DNA of 36,744 bases from a virus: positions 1-36,744 of the IMG/VR virus record IMGVR_UViG_3300021356_000065; one strand, given 5' to 3'. Both the position numbers and the translations under genes were made by a program. Positions 1-8,312 of the stretch are shown here, one piece after another (positions within the stretch are counted from its first letter, which is position 1; every line of letters begins with the position of its first letter). The notes under the pieces were generated by a model. That model searched no databases and was not told the origin of the DNA. It was given only the letters and a program-made list of their open reading frames with translations.

Positions 1-458
1 TATTAGGGCTGCATTACTTGGGTCTAGCTTTAAAACTTTTGCATTGCTTGGCTCAATTAAAAATTTAGTAATCCCCATGGGTGCGAATACTTGAGTAGCT
101 ACACCTCCAACACCTTGTTGTAACTCATCTCCACCCCTTGCAGCGATTTCAGTTTCAGCACCTACACCTGCTGCTTCAACACCAAGAACTTTCAAAGGTT
201 TTTCTTTGATTTCCTTGTTCATTGATTGGAAGAATCTTTTTAGACCGGGAATGTATTTACCCACAGCTTGAGTAAGGCCATAGTAAGTAAAGTAACTAAG
301 GTACTCTCTAGTTTTGTTTCTAGCAATCTCACTCCTAGTTTGTGGGTTTTCGATATTAGCCAATTCTGCTATATCTGCTTTTAGTCTTTGTGCTAATACT
401 TTAGGGGCATATAGCTTAGCATTATAAGCAAATTCTCTACCATACCCAGCATCAGCTA
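1..458. repeat. Terminal overlap, copy 1 (pairs with 36287-36744)
   Basis: Positions 1-458 align without gaps to 36287-36744. The first 46 and the last 127 bases are identical, and about 29 mismatches lie between 47 and 331. The same minus-strand frame is open through both copies and most differences are synonymous or conservative. This looks like circular closure of the contig between two strain variants. A diverged direct terminal repeat or a tandem partial duplication is less likely but cannot be excluded. Confidence 0.9.
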
Positions 459-1095
459 AAGTAGGGTCATCTAGAACAAAGGCCAAACCTTTGTCCATAA
501 GTTTGAGAGCTCCAATACTAGTATCAGATGCCATGGATACCAAATTAAGAGTAGGCTCTACAGCAGCTTCATACACATCTCTTTTTAGTGCATCAGTACC
601 TGTACCACCTTGTTGCTTTTGAATCTCTTTTTGATAATCCCTCTCAGGGAAAACATAAGTTGGCAATTCTTTTTCGCCACTAGACATTCTAGCAGGCTCT
701 CTTTGCAATACTTGAAACTCTTCGTTACTAAGGTCTAAAAATCTTTTAGGTAAAATACCTTGTCTACTCCAAATAGTAGCTTCCTTGGTGGTAATTGGCT
801 GCAAGTCTTTTGTAATTTCTTCATAGGTTCTAGACTTTCTACCCTCAAATTTTCTATTTGGGTAAGTAATAGCCATGCTATCTACATCTTCATTAGACCA
901 CCACTTCTTTTCAGATTCAGATTTTAGTTCATCACTTCCTTGGAATGCAACCTCATCTTCGAGCAAGCCACTAACTATAGGGTCTTTTTGGTCTCCATAT
1001 ACTCTCAAAAAATTAGGGTCTATCTCTGTTACATTAGATATACCCTGTTCTTCTAGTGCGGCAATTTGCCTATCAGATAATTTTGTTACTCCCAT
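1..1095 (-). CDS. Very large late virion protein, N-terminal part (runs off left edge)
   Basis: An open minus-strand frame starts with ATG at 1095 (MGVTKLSDRQ) and stays open to base 1. Phase is kept across the terminal overlap, so on a circle it joins the frame at 34007-36286 into a protein of about 1124 residues. I recognise no enzymatic motif in the N-terminal 365 residues. It is the last gene of the structural arm, after the nozzle and collar genes, where podoviruses usually encode internal or DNA-ejection proteins, so that role is inferred from size and position. The start follows the previous stop by two bases and has an AT-rich leader with no clear Shine-Dalgarno site. Confidence 0.8.
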   Translation of the reverse strand, partial: MGVTKLSDRQIAALEEQGISNVTEIDPNFLRVYGDQKDPIVSGLLEDEVAFQGSDELKSESEKKWWSNEDVDSMAITYPNRKFEGRKSRTYEEITKDLQPITTKEATIWSRQGILPKRFLDLSNEEFQVLQREPARMSSGEKELPTYVFPERDYQKEIQKQQGGTGTDALKRDVYEAAVEPTLNLVSMASDTSIGALKLMDKGLAFVLDDPTLADAGYGREFAYNAKLYAPKVLAQRLKADIAELANIENPQTRSEIARNKTREYLSYFTYYGLTQAVGKYIPGLKRFFQSMNKEIKEKPLKVLGVEAAGVGAETEIAARGGDELQQGVGGVATQVFAPMGITKFLIEPSNAKVLKLDPSNAALI

Positions 1096-1097
1096 AT

Positions 1098-2282
1098 TTA
1101 TTTATTGTCAACAGCCCCATAAGGTTTACCATTCAAGTATAGTATATCACCGTCTTTGTAATTAGATGTGTCTAGGTTTTCTATTTCTTCTACGCTAGTA
1201 AAATTAGTTTTCAAGGTACTTCCTTCATTAGGTTGTGGTTCGCTAGTTTTACCTTTCTTAATTTTATCAAACTCACGATTTACATAATCTACAACTTGGT
1301 TCTCAGGCAACATCAAGAAATCATTTATTCTTCGATTTATCTCATATGGGTCAGTAATACCTTGAGACCTTAGTTGGCTCAACAACTTCATGGATGCTTG
1401 TTGGTTTTCAGCACCTTTTCTCAACGCTAGTAATATTTTAATATTACCATCTTTGGTCTTTTCTAAAGATGGAGACCATGATGCAAACTTAGCCATTTCT
1501 CTATCAGAAATAGCACCTTTTGTATTTTGAATAAAGTTCATCATCGTTGGCTCGATTTGATTCCTAAACAACTCTTGATTAGAAATATCAAAGTCTGTAC
1601 CAAAGAATGTATTACCAAGACCTTTTAAGTTGACTATCAAATCTTGGCCTATACCTGTTTCAAAATCTTCCTTAGTAAGCAAATCAATACCAGTGTTAGC
1701 TGTTTGTATTCTACCTGATGAATTTGCCGCATTTTCAACTAATGGTTTTACAAAGCTCTCGAATCCTAGTTCTAGGAATGGGTCTTCACTTGATACGATT
1801 TCTTTTACATTTGGTGCATATGTTCCAACATCTTCGGTGACTTTATACATCATCTCACCTTGTTCATTTCTTTGACCAGTTGGTTGTCCCTTAATGTTTA
1901 ATCCTTTACCACGGCCTTCAAGTAACTCAGATTCAGAATAAAGGATACCAGCACCTCCACCTTGTAAGTCAATAACGCTCTCAATGCTAGAAAGAAAATC
2001 TTCTTCTTTCTCTAGTGTTTTAAGCAAAGCATCGTACCCCGGTGTACCTTTTTTATACTCCTTAGGAAGGTTTGCACCTTGTAGGACAAAATCAATAGAC
2101 TCTCTTCGTACTTTTTCTTCTTTCTTTTTTTCTCGTTCTTCTTGTAGGCCTATAATAGCATCATCTATGCTTTTACCCATAGATTGATAACCTTTAATAA
2201 TTGTGTCTGTAGCCTCAGAAGCAGGTGAGAAATCTATTGCTCTCAACCTAGGGTCAATTGGTGTTCCTTTTGCGAATGCCAT
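1098..2282 (-). CDS. Probable internal/late structural protein, 394 aa
   Basis: I do not recognise a family. The protein starts MAFAKGTPIDPRL, has a charged, probably coiled-coil segment at about residues 45-65 rich in E and K, and no signal peptide or membrane helix. It lies between a 312-residue protein and the giant protein at the end of the late arm, and the three together resemble the internal-virion-protein cluster of podoviruses. That is positional inference only. The leader before ATG is pure A/T with no Shine-Dalgarno site. Confidence 0.75.
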   Translation of the reverse strand: MAFAKGTPIDPRLRAIDFSPASEATDTIIKGYQSMGKSIDDAIIGLQEEREKKKEEKVRRESIDFVLQGANLPKEYKKGTPGYDALLKTLEKEEDFLSSIESVIDLQGGGAGILYSESELLEGRGKGLNIKGQPTGQRNEQGEMMYKVTEDVGTYAPNVKEIVSSEDPFLELGFESFVKPLVENAANSSGRIQTANTGIDLLTKEDFETGIGQDLIVNLKGLGNTFFGTDFDISNQELFRNQIEPTMMNFIQNTKGAISDREMAKFASWSPSLEKTKDGNIKILLALRKGAENQQASMKLLSQLRSQGITDPYEINRRINDFLMLPENQVVDYVNREFDKIKKGKTSEPQPNEGSTLKTNFTSVEEIENLDTSNYKDGDILYLNGKPYGAVDNK

Positions 2283-2309
2283 AGTTAAAATAAAATAAAA
2301 TAAATAGTT

Positions 2310-3248
2310 TTAGCTACCAAATAGTTGCGAACCAATATCAAATGCTTTATTAAATGTACCCCCAAGACCTTGATAAAAGGCTGCGTCACCTTTAGCCTTG
2401 ATTCCTAGTTTTTGCATCATTAGGTTTGCCATGTACTCATCTTCGGCCATTCCTAGATTTATAGCTTGGCCGGGGTCTGTTGATACACCTCCCGGTGTTC
2501 CACCTAGGAATGCACTAGCTAATGAACCTCCCGGAGTAGATGCTGCAGTGGTTTCAAATGAATATGGGTCTACAGCCATATTTGCGATAGATTTTTCTGC
2601 ACTACTTAAAACACCAAGTGCTCTATCTAGTTTCTTTTGTCGATAATCTTCTCTACCAAGTGTAGCTTCAGCTATAGCACGATTGCTTAAATCAGTCCCA
2701 CTAAGGAATTGACTACCAGCGACATCTCTAGATATGTTTCTTTGCTCTTGGAAAGAAAGTGGAGCATCAGTCTCATCTAACATCTTGTTAGCTATATCCA
2801 TTTTTCTTTCGGCCATTTGTCTTAGCCTTGGGTCTTCTAGAGTTTCTCTAATGTAATCACCAGTTCTTTCTATTCTTTTTAGGCTTTTGTCTCTAAGACT
2901 AGCTTGTATATCTGCTAATCCACCTTCGCCAAGTAAAGCCTCTCTAGCTTGCATTTTTTGCAAGTCAATAAATTGTGGCATGATTCTTTCTTCAGTACCA
3001 ATAAGTCTATCCATGACATCTTGAGAGAACATACCCTCTTCGCCATAGGTGTCCATCAATATCTCTTTTGCACTTCGAGTATCGTCAGCTATTCTTTGAA
3101 TGCCAGCGGACATTTTTTTGGCGGCTTTCCTTGCACCAAAGCCACTAATTAAATCACCTAGAATAGGTTTGATGAAACCACTCTTAACCATAAGGTTAAA
3201 AATGATAGTATCTAATGGACTAAAAAAATTAAGTAAAAGTTTTTTCAT
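2310..3248 (-). CDS. Probable internal/late structural protein, 312 aa
   Basis: I place the start at ATG 3248 (MKKLLLNFFSPLD) rather than at the longer in-frame Met at 3326, because the collar gene upstream ends at 3250 and the TAA-T-ATG junction leaves one base between them, as at the portal/lysozyme junction. The N-terminus has a hydrophobic stretch (about residues 4-30, including IIFNLMVKSGFIKPILGDLI). A long helical, charged middle (about 40-220) and a Gly/Ala/Pro-rich C-terminal third follow. This is compatible with a helical internal or membrane-active ejection protein, but I recognise no family. Confidence 0.75.
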   Translation of the reverse strand: MKKLLLNFFSPLDTIIFNLMVKSGFIKPILGDLISGFGARKAAKKMSAGIQRIADDTRSAKEILMDTYGEEGMFSQDVMDRLIGTEERIMPQFIDLQKMQAREALLGEGGLADIQASLRDKSLKRIERTGDYIRETLEDPRLRQMAERKMDIANKMLDETDAPLSFQEQRNISRDVAGSQFLSGTDLSNRAIAEATLGREDYRQKKLDRALGVLSSAEKSIANMAVDPYSFETTAASTPGGSLASAFLGGTPGGVSTDPGQAINLGMAEDEYMANLMMQKLGIKAKGDAAFYQGLGGTFNKAFDIGSQLFGS

Positions 3249-3249
3249 A

Positions 3250-3945
3250 TTATACCGTTCTTCTCCACATGTAAACAATTTGATATGGTTGTAAATTGGT
3301 GTGAGCTTGTGAAGCGTCTGTGCCACCAGTTGTACCGGTTTGACCTAAATCAGAATTTCTATTGTTTCCGGGCTCAATTCCAACGCCACCATCAAATCCT
3401 CCACCAAGTTGTGAATGGCTATGAGCTGGTAGACCAGATTGTTCGTGAGTTAGTGTAACTTCTTCAACACCACCAGTTCCACTTGCAGCATCAGGAGCAT
3501 GATTGAATGTACCACTAGTATTATTGTATCCGACTAATACTTCTCCTTCGATTCTTACCCATGTAGTGTGATTAAATCCTCCAAATAAAATATCATCAGG
3601 GTCTCCACTATTAGTGTATGACATATAGATAGAACCTACAGGATATATAGCATTTATAATACCATAGTAACCAGTAGCAGTTAATGCCGCCAAATCTGTA
3701 GTAGGTGTTGTAGATAGTTTTTCAAATGCAATATTACCATTCTTGATTTGTAGTTGCCCTGTAGTAGAACTAACTTCCAAACCTTGGTTTGTGGTACATG
3801 TTCCATTCCCTGTAGGGGTTACGGCATTGCCAGCTGAGTCCACAAACTTGCCGGCATTGATTGCATTATTTAATTTAGCTGCAGTTACTTGTTCTCCAGA
3901 ACTAAAACCGCTACCACTATTTGTTCCTGTATTTAGAATAGCCAT
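3250..3945 (-). CDS. Tail-collar/receptor-binding type tail protein, 231 aa
   Basis: The C-terminal half (about 100-231) has the layout of phage tail-collar proteins: YPVGSIYMS at 101-109, FGG..W at 121-129, GEVLVGYN near 134-141, LPAHSH at 172-177 and AHTNLQPYQIVYMWRRT at the end. HSH (175-177) and the later AHTN motif resemble metal-binding sites in receptor-binding needle tips of such proteins. The N-terminal third is Gly/Ser/Thr-rich and probably attaches to the particle. It follows the nozzle-like gene. I infer a role as a tail tip or short fibre. Confidence 0.8.
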   Translation of the reverse strand: MAILNTGTNSGSGFSSGEQVTAAKLNNAINAGKFVDSAGNAVTPTGNGTCTTNQGLEVSSTTGQLQIKNGNIAFEKLSTTPTTDLAALTATGYYGIINAIYPVGSIYMSYTNSGDPDDILFGGFNHTTWVRIEGEVLVGYNNTSGTFNHAPDAASGTGGVEEVTLTHEQSGLPAHSHSQLGGGFDGGVGIEPGNNRNSDLGQTGTTGGTDASQAHTNLQPYQIVYMWRRTV

Positions 3946-3954
3946 CTTTATTTA

Positions 3955-6207
3955 CTATTGTACACTACTTGTCGAGCGATATGTCTCTGAACCAGCGACC
4001 TTTAAAGCTCTTAATCTTGGTCTTCCAAGGGTACTTGTTAATTTTAATTGTAGACCATAGGCTCTTATGTTTCCTATACGGCCTCTTATGGAAATATCTT
4101 CATCTGGGCGGATGTTTTCACCTATATAAAAGTTTGCATCTTTTAAGTCAATGGTTGTATCAACACCTTGTCCATTTACTGAGTCTGGGTTTTCGGCTAT
4201 CGCTTCAATACTTAGGTTAGATGAGCTATCTGAGCTACTTTGAACATGTAATTCAAAGTTATTCCACTTCTTTCTATCTATTGATTTTAAGTTAAACATT
4301 CTAGTTGTGGCAATAGCTCTTATTGGTTCTTCGCTTTCTGAGCCACCAATAGATGTAATTACGAAATCTGACCCGGAATCAATTTGGTCTAACTTATGTA
4401 GACCACCATCAGAATTTACAACATATACACCCCTAGATGCTCCTTTGCCAGCAACAATTAAGTTAGTGTATGCAAAATTTTCATCGCCTACATTATCTAC
4501 AGACTCCCAAGATTTATTTAAAAAATTGTAAATAATTAGCCTATTGTTAAAGGGTTGGTTTGAACCTACAGGTATAGCTAAGAAATATCTATTATCAAAA
4601 TATAGGCCAACTGCTTTTTCAGCATTATCACTATCAATTTGATTGATAATTCCTTGTATAGATTGAGACAATGGTATCTCATTTCCTCTAAGGTTATACA
4701 AGTCTTGGAAATTTAAACCATATACACCATTATCGGATAGGAATAGAACTTGATTTCCTATTTGTACTGCCGATTTTCTAGCAATACAACCAACTTCATT
4801 TGTTAGTAGTTCTACCTTAGATGATTCCAATGGTATAGAATCAGTAACTAGGTGTATACTATTTCTATTGAATACAACTAGCTTATCATCAGAAAAAGAT
4901 AACATACCTACATTAAAGTCTGCACCACCAGCATTGAACCTAAATTGTGCATACAATTGGTCATATGAATCGGTGTTTAATAAATCAGATAAAAGTATTT
5001 CATCTAAATTTTTTCTTTCTGTGAAAACATTATCACTAGCAGTGGTTTCATATTTATATGGAACACAAAGCCTTCTTTGGTGGTATACACCATATTTAGG
5101 TGCAGGCATATGAGTAAATCCTAATCCAGCTGAAACCTCTTGTGATAGGACTACACCTGTTACATTGCCACCCGTGTTTGGTAATTGTATAAAAAATTTA
5201 AATGTAGGCCCAGCATCATTTCTTTCATGTACTACTACTTTTGTTCCTACTGTAAATGTAGAAGGACTACCAGTGGATTCAATTGTAATCTCATCTCCAA
5301 CCCTTACAGCACCCATCGCAGATGAACTAGAAAAAGTAGCGGTAGCTTCACCATCGGTGATAGTAATAGCAGATGGTGATAATTGTAGAGGTGCCGCAAA
5401 AGAGCCACTTTCTACCAATGAAAACTTGGTACTACCTAGGTTAGTTATATCATTTTCTGCTAAATCTATTTCAAAAGCTGTTTTTCCTTCTCTAAATATA
5501 AATACTTTGTTGAATGTTTGTATCATATCAACATCTGTACTAACTGTTTCACCACTTGCTGGATATGGAATATCGTATTGGTTAGCTGTATTAGAAATAT
5601 CAATTGCTACGGCCTTTGTATTTGCCGCTAAAATAATATATTCTTTTTGTGATGTCCTAGGGTCAGAAAACAAACAAGAACCATATACATTATTAATAAC
5701 ATCATCGTTTAATATTTGTATTTTTAGTGTACAACTTCCTGTATAAGTAAATGAACCAGTTACAACTAATGTAGAACCACTTCTAGTATATGTGTGATTT
5801 TTATCTACATCCGAATCACTTGTTCCACTAATATTTAGTGTACCTTTATCGCCATCAGAACCAAATTTATCAATTTGACTAGCGGGTGTAATTACTAAGT
5901 TTGAGCCACTACCACTAGATAAAGCAATAGTACCAGCTACTGTCTCAGCACCACCACCAGCATCACTTAGCATATCGAATGGTAAAGTAAGAGCACTATC
6001 CCCAACTGACAATGGTGCTAATTCATTGCTAATACCTTTTCTAGTTTGCCACTCACCATTAATTGAAAGTCTACCATTTTGGCTATTGGCCAACATACCA
6101 GCCTCTAGTTGGTCTGCTCTTAGACGATTATTAAATCCAATGAATCCACTATCGGCCTCTTCTTTGAATCTATCATCGCCACCTATATATGTATCATATC
6201 TAGCCAT
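3955..6207 (-). CDS. Tail nozzle / tail-tube-B-like or stabilisation protein, 750 aa
   Basis: This is a large beta-rich protein. Its N-terminus (GFNNRLRADQLEAGMLANSQNGRL) and its repeated beta strands around residues 380-600, with segments such as VYGLNFQDLYNLRG and LIIYNFLNKSWES, resemble the beta-propeller-like nozzle proteins of podoviruses. There is no signal peptide or membrane helix. It overlaps no neighbour and starts directly after the preceding stop (TAA-ATG). The assignment rests on fold-type impression and position between small genes and the collar protein, so the exact homologue is uncertain. Confidence 0.65.
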   Translation of the reverse strand: MARYDTYIGGDDRFKEEADSGFIGFNNRLRADQLEAGMLANSQNGRLSINGEWQTRKGISNELAPLSVGDSALTLPFDMLSDAGGGAETVAGTIALSSGSGSNLVITPASQIDKFGSDGDKGTLNISGTSDSDVDKNHTYTRSGSTLVVTGSFTYTGSCTLKIQILNDDVINNVYGSCLFSDPRTSQKEYIILAANTKAVAIDISNTANQYDIPYPASGETVSTDVDMIQTFNKVFIFREGKTAFEIDLAENDITNLGSTKFSLVESGSFAAPLQLSPSAITITDGEATATFSSSSAMGAVRVGDEITIESTGSPSTFTVGTKVVVHERNDAGPTFKFFIQLPNTGGNVTGVVLSQEVSAGLGFTHMPAPKYGVYHQRRLCVPYKYETTASDNVFTERKNLDEILLSDLLNTDSYDQLYAQFRFNAGGADFNVGMLSFSDDKLVVFNRNSIHLVTDSIPLESSKVELLTNEVGCIARKSAVQIGNQVLFLSDNGVYGLNFQDLYNLRGNEIPLSQSIQGIINQIDSDNAEKAVGLYFDNRYFLAIPVGSNQPFNNRLIIYNFLNKSWESVDNVGDENFAYTNLIVAGKGASRGVYVVNSDGGLHKLDQIDSGSDFVITSIGGSESEEPIRAIATTRMFNLKSIDRKKWNNFELHVQSSSDSSSNLSIEAIAENPDSVNGQGVDTTIDLKDANFYIGENIRPDEDISIRGRIGNIRAYGLQLKLTSTLGRPRLRALKVAGSETYRSTSSVQ

Positions 6208-6459
6208 TTAGCAATTCCAAGCTCTCCTAGACCAATAATTGGCTGACAACTTGTTTGATTTACCTTTGATGCCACCACTACGAGCACAATAACTTTTTTT
6301 GCGAGCAGGTCTATTTTTTTTAATTGTCATATTAGCATCACCGAATCTAACAATTTTTTCTTTGCCACCCTGACATGCTTTTACGACAAACTTTTTACCC
6401 CCTTGAACTTGTCTACGAGGTACATTACATTTCATCTTGTCTTTGTTGAGCTTAGACAT
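6208..6459 (-). CDS. Small basic Cys-containing phage protein, 83 aa
   Basis: The protein is strongly basic with four Cys (MKCNVPRR, VKACQGGKEKIVRFG, KSYCARSGG and the C-terminal WNC). The pattern VKAC.GGKEKI.RFG followed by ARKKSY.ARSGG...K.SANYWSRR..W recalls a widespread uncharacterised family in marine podoviruses and cyanophages. Function is unknown. A good Shine-Dalgarno (AAGGAAG) lies about 5 bases before ATG, inside the preceding 35-residue gene. It is one of several basic mini-proteins here that might bind DNA or another virion component. Confidence 0.8.
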   Translation of the reverse strand: MSKLNKDKMKCNVPRRQVQGGKKFVVKACQGGKEKIVRFGDANMTIKKNRPARKKSYCARSGGIKGKSNKLSANYWSRRAWNC

Positions 6460-6461
6460 AA

Positions 6462-6569
6462 TTACTTCCTTTTTCTTAAAGCCTTAAAATCAGCTTCTGT
6501 GATTTTGTTTCTAGGTGGGGCTATCCTAGCTAACTTCCTTTGTTTGGCACTATATTTTCCGGGAGGCAT
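6462..6569 (-). CDS. Basic mini-protein, 35 aa
   Basis: ATG at 6569 is preceded by AAGAAGGT about 4 bases upstream. The product begins MPPGKYSAKQRKLARIAPP and ends ALRKRK, with one third basic residues and a central APPRNKIT segment. Short proteins with SAKQRKLA...APPR.KIT are known to me from other marine phages, always without an assigned function. It sits between two equally small genes with 2-base gaps, and its 3' end supplies the Shine-Dalgarno of the next gene. Confidence 0.65.
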   Translation of the reverse strand: MPPGKYSAKQRKLARIAPPRNKITEADFKALRKRK

Positions 6570-6571
6570 AA

Positions 6572-6661
6572 TTACCTTCTTTTTCCTTTCATAGCAGTGC
6601 GAGTTTTCTTATTACCTTTGGTGACTTTTTCACCACAACTTCCGGGGCCATAATGTGACAT
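6572..6661 (-). CDS. Basic mini-protein, 29 aa
   Basis: The start at 6661 has the ribosome site AAGGAAA about 6 bases upstream, provided by the end of the PEP-CTERM-like gene. The product is MSHYGPGSCGEKVTK, then Lys/Arg-rich to the end (KGKRR). I do not recognise it. Gap-free packing, a good ribosome site and the series of similar genes around it support a real gene. Confidence 0.55.
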   Translation of the reverse strand: MSHYGPGSCGEKVTKGNKKTRTAMKGKRR

Positions 6662-6663
6662 AG

Positions 6664-6951
6664 TTATTTCCTTTTTATGAATGTTAATGTTAGTAAACAA
6701 AGCCCCATAAATAAACCAATAAATGATGGCTCCGGGACACTATTATAATCTACTGAAAGTCTATAACTAACCTCATCCCAATTGTATTGCTTGCCTTCAT
6801 AAAGCAATCCATCGAACTCACTATATGCCCACTCTGGAAGAGATGGTACATAAAAATAGTTTAGGTTAGTTGTTGTTGATGTAATAGAATCATCCCAATC
6901 ATAGTTTGGTTCTACTACTAATAAAGGTTTTGTTTGGGCTTCGTGGCTCAT
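6664..6951 (-). CDS. Membrane-anchored protein with PEP-CTERM-like tail, 95 aa
   Basis: Residues 72-76 are VPEPS. They are followed by a hydrophobic helix (about 77-92, FIGLFMGLCLLTLTFI) and a basic end KRK (93-95). This is the tripartite layout of PEP-CTERM signals, which host exosortases are known to process. The N-terminal 70 residues are acidic and aromatic (many W, Y, D, E). There is no N-terminal signal peptide, and an in-frame stop two codons upstream rules out an extension. The start overlaps the end of the 54-residue membrane gene by ATGA. The protein may simply be a C-tail-anchored membrane protein, possibly in lysis or host-surface change. Confidence 0.7.
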   Translation of the reverse strand: MSHEAQTKPLLVVEPNYDWDDSITSTTTNLNYFYVPSLPEWAYSEFDGLLYEGKQYNWDEVSYRLSVDYNSVPEPSFIGLFMGLCLLTLTFIKRK

Positions 6952-7112
6952 TTTTTAAATAAAGTTGTAAAAATAGATGTAAATTCTTTAAATATTTTCT
7001 TGATGAAATTGTCTTTAGGCAAAAACATCATGATAATAGATATTATACCAATGTATGCAAATGCCATACCTAGTAAGTTGTCTTTATAGTTTGTTAATAT
7101 ATATTCTATCAT
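6948..7112 (-). CDS. Small single-pass membrane protein, 54 aa
   Basis: The gene is ATG 7112 to TGA 6948. The product begins MIEYILTNYKDN, has a hydrophobic helix at about 13-33 (LLGMAFAYIGIISIIMMFLP) and a basic C-terminal tail ending LFKK. It overlaps the upstream 272-residue gene by ATGA (7109-7112) and the downstream gene by ATGA (6948-6951), so the three are probably translationally coupled. Size, one helix and a charged tail fit a holin-like or accessory membrane protein, but there is no family match I can name. Confidence 0.7.
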   Translation of the reverse strand: MIEYILTNYKDNLLGMAFAYIGIISIIMMFLPKDNFIKKIFKEFTSIFTTLFKK

Positions 7113-7927
7113 GATACAGGTGATACTTGTCTTATACTTGAATGAGGCTTCATATCGTCATTCATTTGTTCAAATGGTGTTTCTATTAAAGGTATAGGCT
7201 TGACATTATCAGATTTTGACTCAGAATCGGATGATGATTTACTTTCTTGAGTTTCTTGCTTATTCTCAGTTTTTTGTTCTTGGCTTGGTTCTTGCTTACC
7301 TTTGTTATCTTTTTCTGAATCGTTATCTTTAGATGAATTTTCTCCTTTTGATTCTTGCCCTTTGTTTTGTGGCTCTTGTGATTTATCAGTTTGTTGTGGC
7401 TGACCGCTTTGAGCGGGAGTTTCGGAGGAAGAACTTTGTGAAGAAGGAGAGGTTTCTTGTGTGGTGTCCGAAGCGTCAACAGGTGGTTGAGAAATCTGTT
7501 GTAGTTCGGAAACCGCAGCGACCTTCTCAGCGATAACAATTTGACCCCAATCATTCAATGACTCAAAGTCCACGAATGAATCTATGAAAGTAGGTACTTC
7601 AAATCTTTCTTCTACTACATCATTTGCTACACTAGCAATAAAAACTTCGGTTTGGTCTATAGCTACACCCGTTTGAGCAACTGCCGCCGTAGACACAGCT
7701 ACACTACCAGCAGTTCCTAGCTCGCTTACTTTTTGTACAACAGGAAGGTCTTTTATTTTCTCAATAAGAGATTTTTTAAGCGTATTACTAGCTTTTTTAG
7801 CCGAAGCAATTGCTTCCTTAGATTGCTCTCTAATTTCGCTAGAGGTTTCATACTCTTTACCATCCAAGACTTCGGACAAAGAATCTCGCAGTTCCCTGAG
7901 TTTATTTTTGGCAGTTTTGTTATCCAT
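7109..7927 (-). CDS. Low-complexity, disordered late protein with hydrophobic segment, 272 aa
   Basis: Residues 1-65 are charged and helical. Residues about 70-95 form an Ala/Val/Thr-rich, mildly hydrophobic stretch (GTAGSVAVSTAAVAQTGVA). Residues 100-145 look folded, and 150-245 are an extreme Ser/Gln/Glu/Lys low-complexity linker. The last 25 residues are more ordinary (PIPLIETPFEQM). A long linker after a possible membrane segment resembles spacer regions of cell-envelope-spanning or virion-anchored proteins, but I recognise no family. It is the first gene of a coupled three-gene set with two membrane proteins. A Lys-rich alternate frame inside 7186-7554 is a shadow. Confidence 0.75.
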   Translation of the reverse strand: MDNKTAKNKLRELRDSLSEVLDGKEYETSSEIREQSKEAIASAKKASNTLKKSLIEKIKDLPVVQKVSELGTAGSVAVSTAAVAQTGVAIDQTEVFIASVANDVVEERFEVPTFIDSFVDFESLNDWGQIVIAEKVAAVSELQQISQPPVDASDTTQETSPSSQSSSSETPAQSGQPQQTDKSQEPQNKGQESKGENSSKDNDSEKDNKGKQEPSQEQKTENKQETQESKSSSDSESKSDNVKPIPLIETPFEQMNDDMKPHSSIRQVSPVS

Positions 7928-7959
7928 TTACATTGCTCACACTTTTTCATATAATAAAT

Positions 7960-8067
7960 TTATTTAGATGTCTTTTTTTTACGAGTAGCACTCCAATCGA
8001 TACCATCATAGTTTTCCTCGTATTTCTTTTGGTTGTACCCTTTTTTGGGTTGCATTCCTTTTCCCAT
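7960..8067 (-). CDS. Basic mini-protein, 35 aa
   Basis: ATG 8067 to TAA 7960. The product starts MGKGMQPKKGYNQKKYEEN and ends in RKKKTSK, with the central motif YDGIDWSATRKKK. It has no Shine-Dalgarno site, but the start lies two bases after the stop of the preceding basic protein. The composition matches the other Lys-rich mini-proteins in this block. Function is unknown. Confidence 0.6.
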   Translation of the reverse strand: MGKGMQPKKGYNQKKYEENYDGIDWSATRKKKTSK

Positions 8068-8069
8068 AG

Positions 8070-8312
8070 TTAAGCGTTTTTTACTTTTGCTCTTTTTGTG
8101 TTTGAGACGAATTGTTTTCCTTTTGCTCCTGCAGCTTTTTTCTTGCGAGCTGTAGCCGCTCTTTCAGATTTACTGAGACTCTTGGCTTTAGCCAAGGGAA
8201 GACAGCGGTCGGGGTTTTTTTTGTTTTTTGATGTTCCACAAGCTCCCTTGATACTCCCATCAATACCAATTCTTACCCACTTTTGTTTTCGCCATTTTGC
8301 TAACTCTCCCAT
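8070..8312 (-). CDS. Basic conserved phage protein (CGTSK...PDRCLP...ERAATARKKK), 80 aa
   Basis: I choose ATG 8312 (MGELAKWRKQKWVRIG), which overlaps the preceding TAA as TAATG, over the longer frame from 8351. The protein contains DGSIKGACGTSKNKKNPDRCLPLAKA and then ERAATARKKKAAG, a pattern I know from uncharacterised small proteins of marine phages. Two Cys in CGTSK and DRCLP, with the strong positive charge, suggest nucleic-acid or metal binding. Function is not known. Confidence 0.75.
   Translation of the reverse strand: MGELAKWRKQKWVRIGIDGSIKGACGTSKNKKNPDRCLPLAKAKSLSKSERAATARKKKAAGAKGKQFVSNTKRAKVKNA

Noticed and set aside
1107-1112. TTGACA on the minus strand near the giant gene start
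   Set aside because: It belongs to the C-terminal codons (VDNK) of the upstream gene and lies only about 12 bases before ATG, so it is not a -35 for it.
5165-5746. 193-residue plus-strand frame antisense to the nozzle-like gene
   Set aside because: It is a long antisense shadow without ribosome site or recognisable domain.
7186-7554. Lys/Leu-rich reading frame inside the 272-residue gene
   Set aside because: It is a shadow of the Ser/Gln-rich linker in another frame, with biased composition and no own start signal.
7753-7950. 65-residue minus frame beginning MKKCEQCKW
   Set aside because: The CxxC start looks attractive, but nearly all of it overlaps the 272-residue gene and the rest reads as a Leu/Lys-rich shadow.
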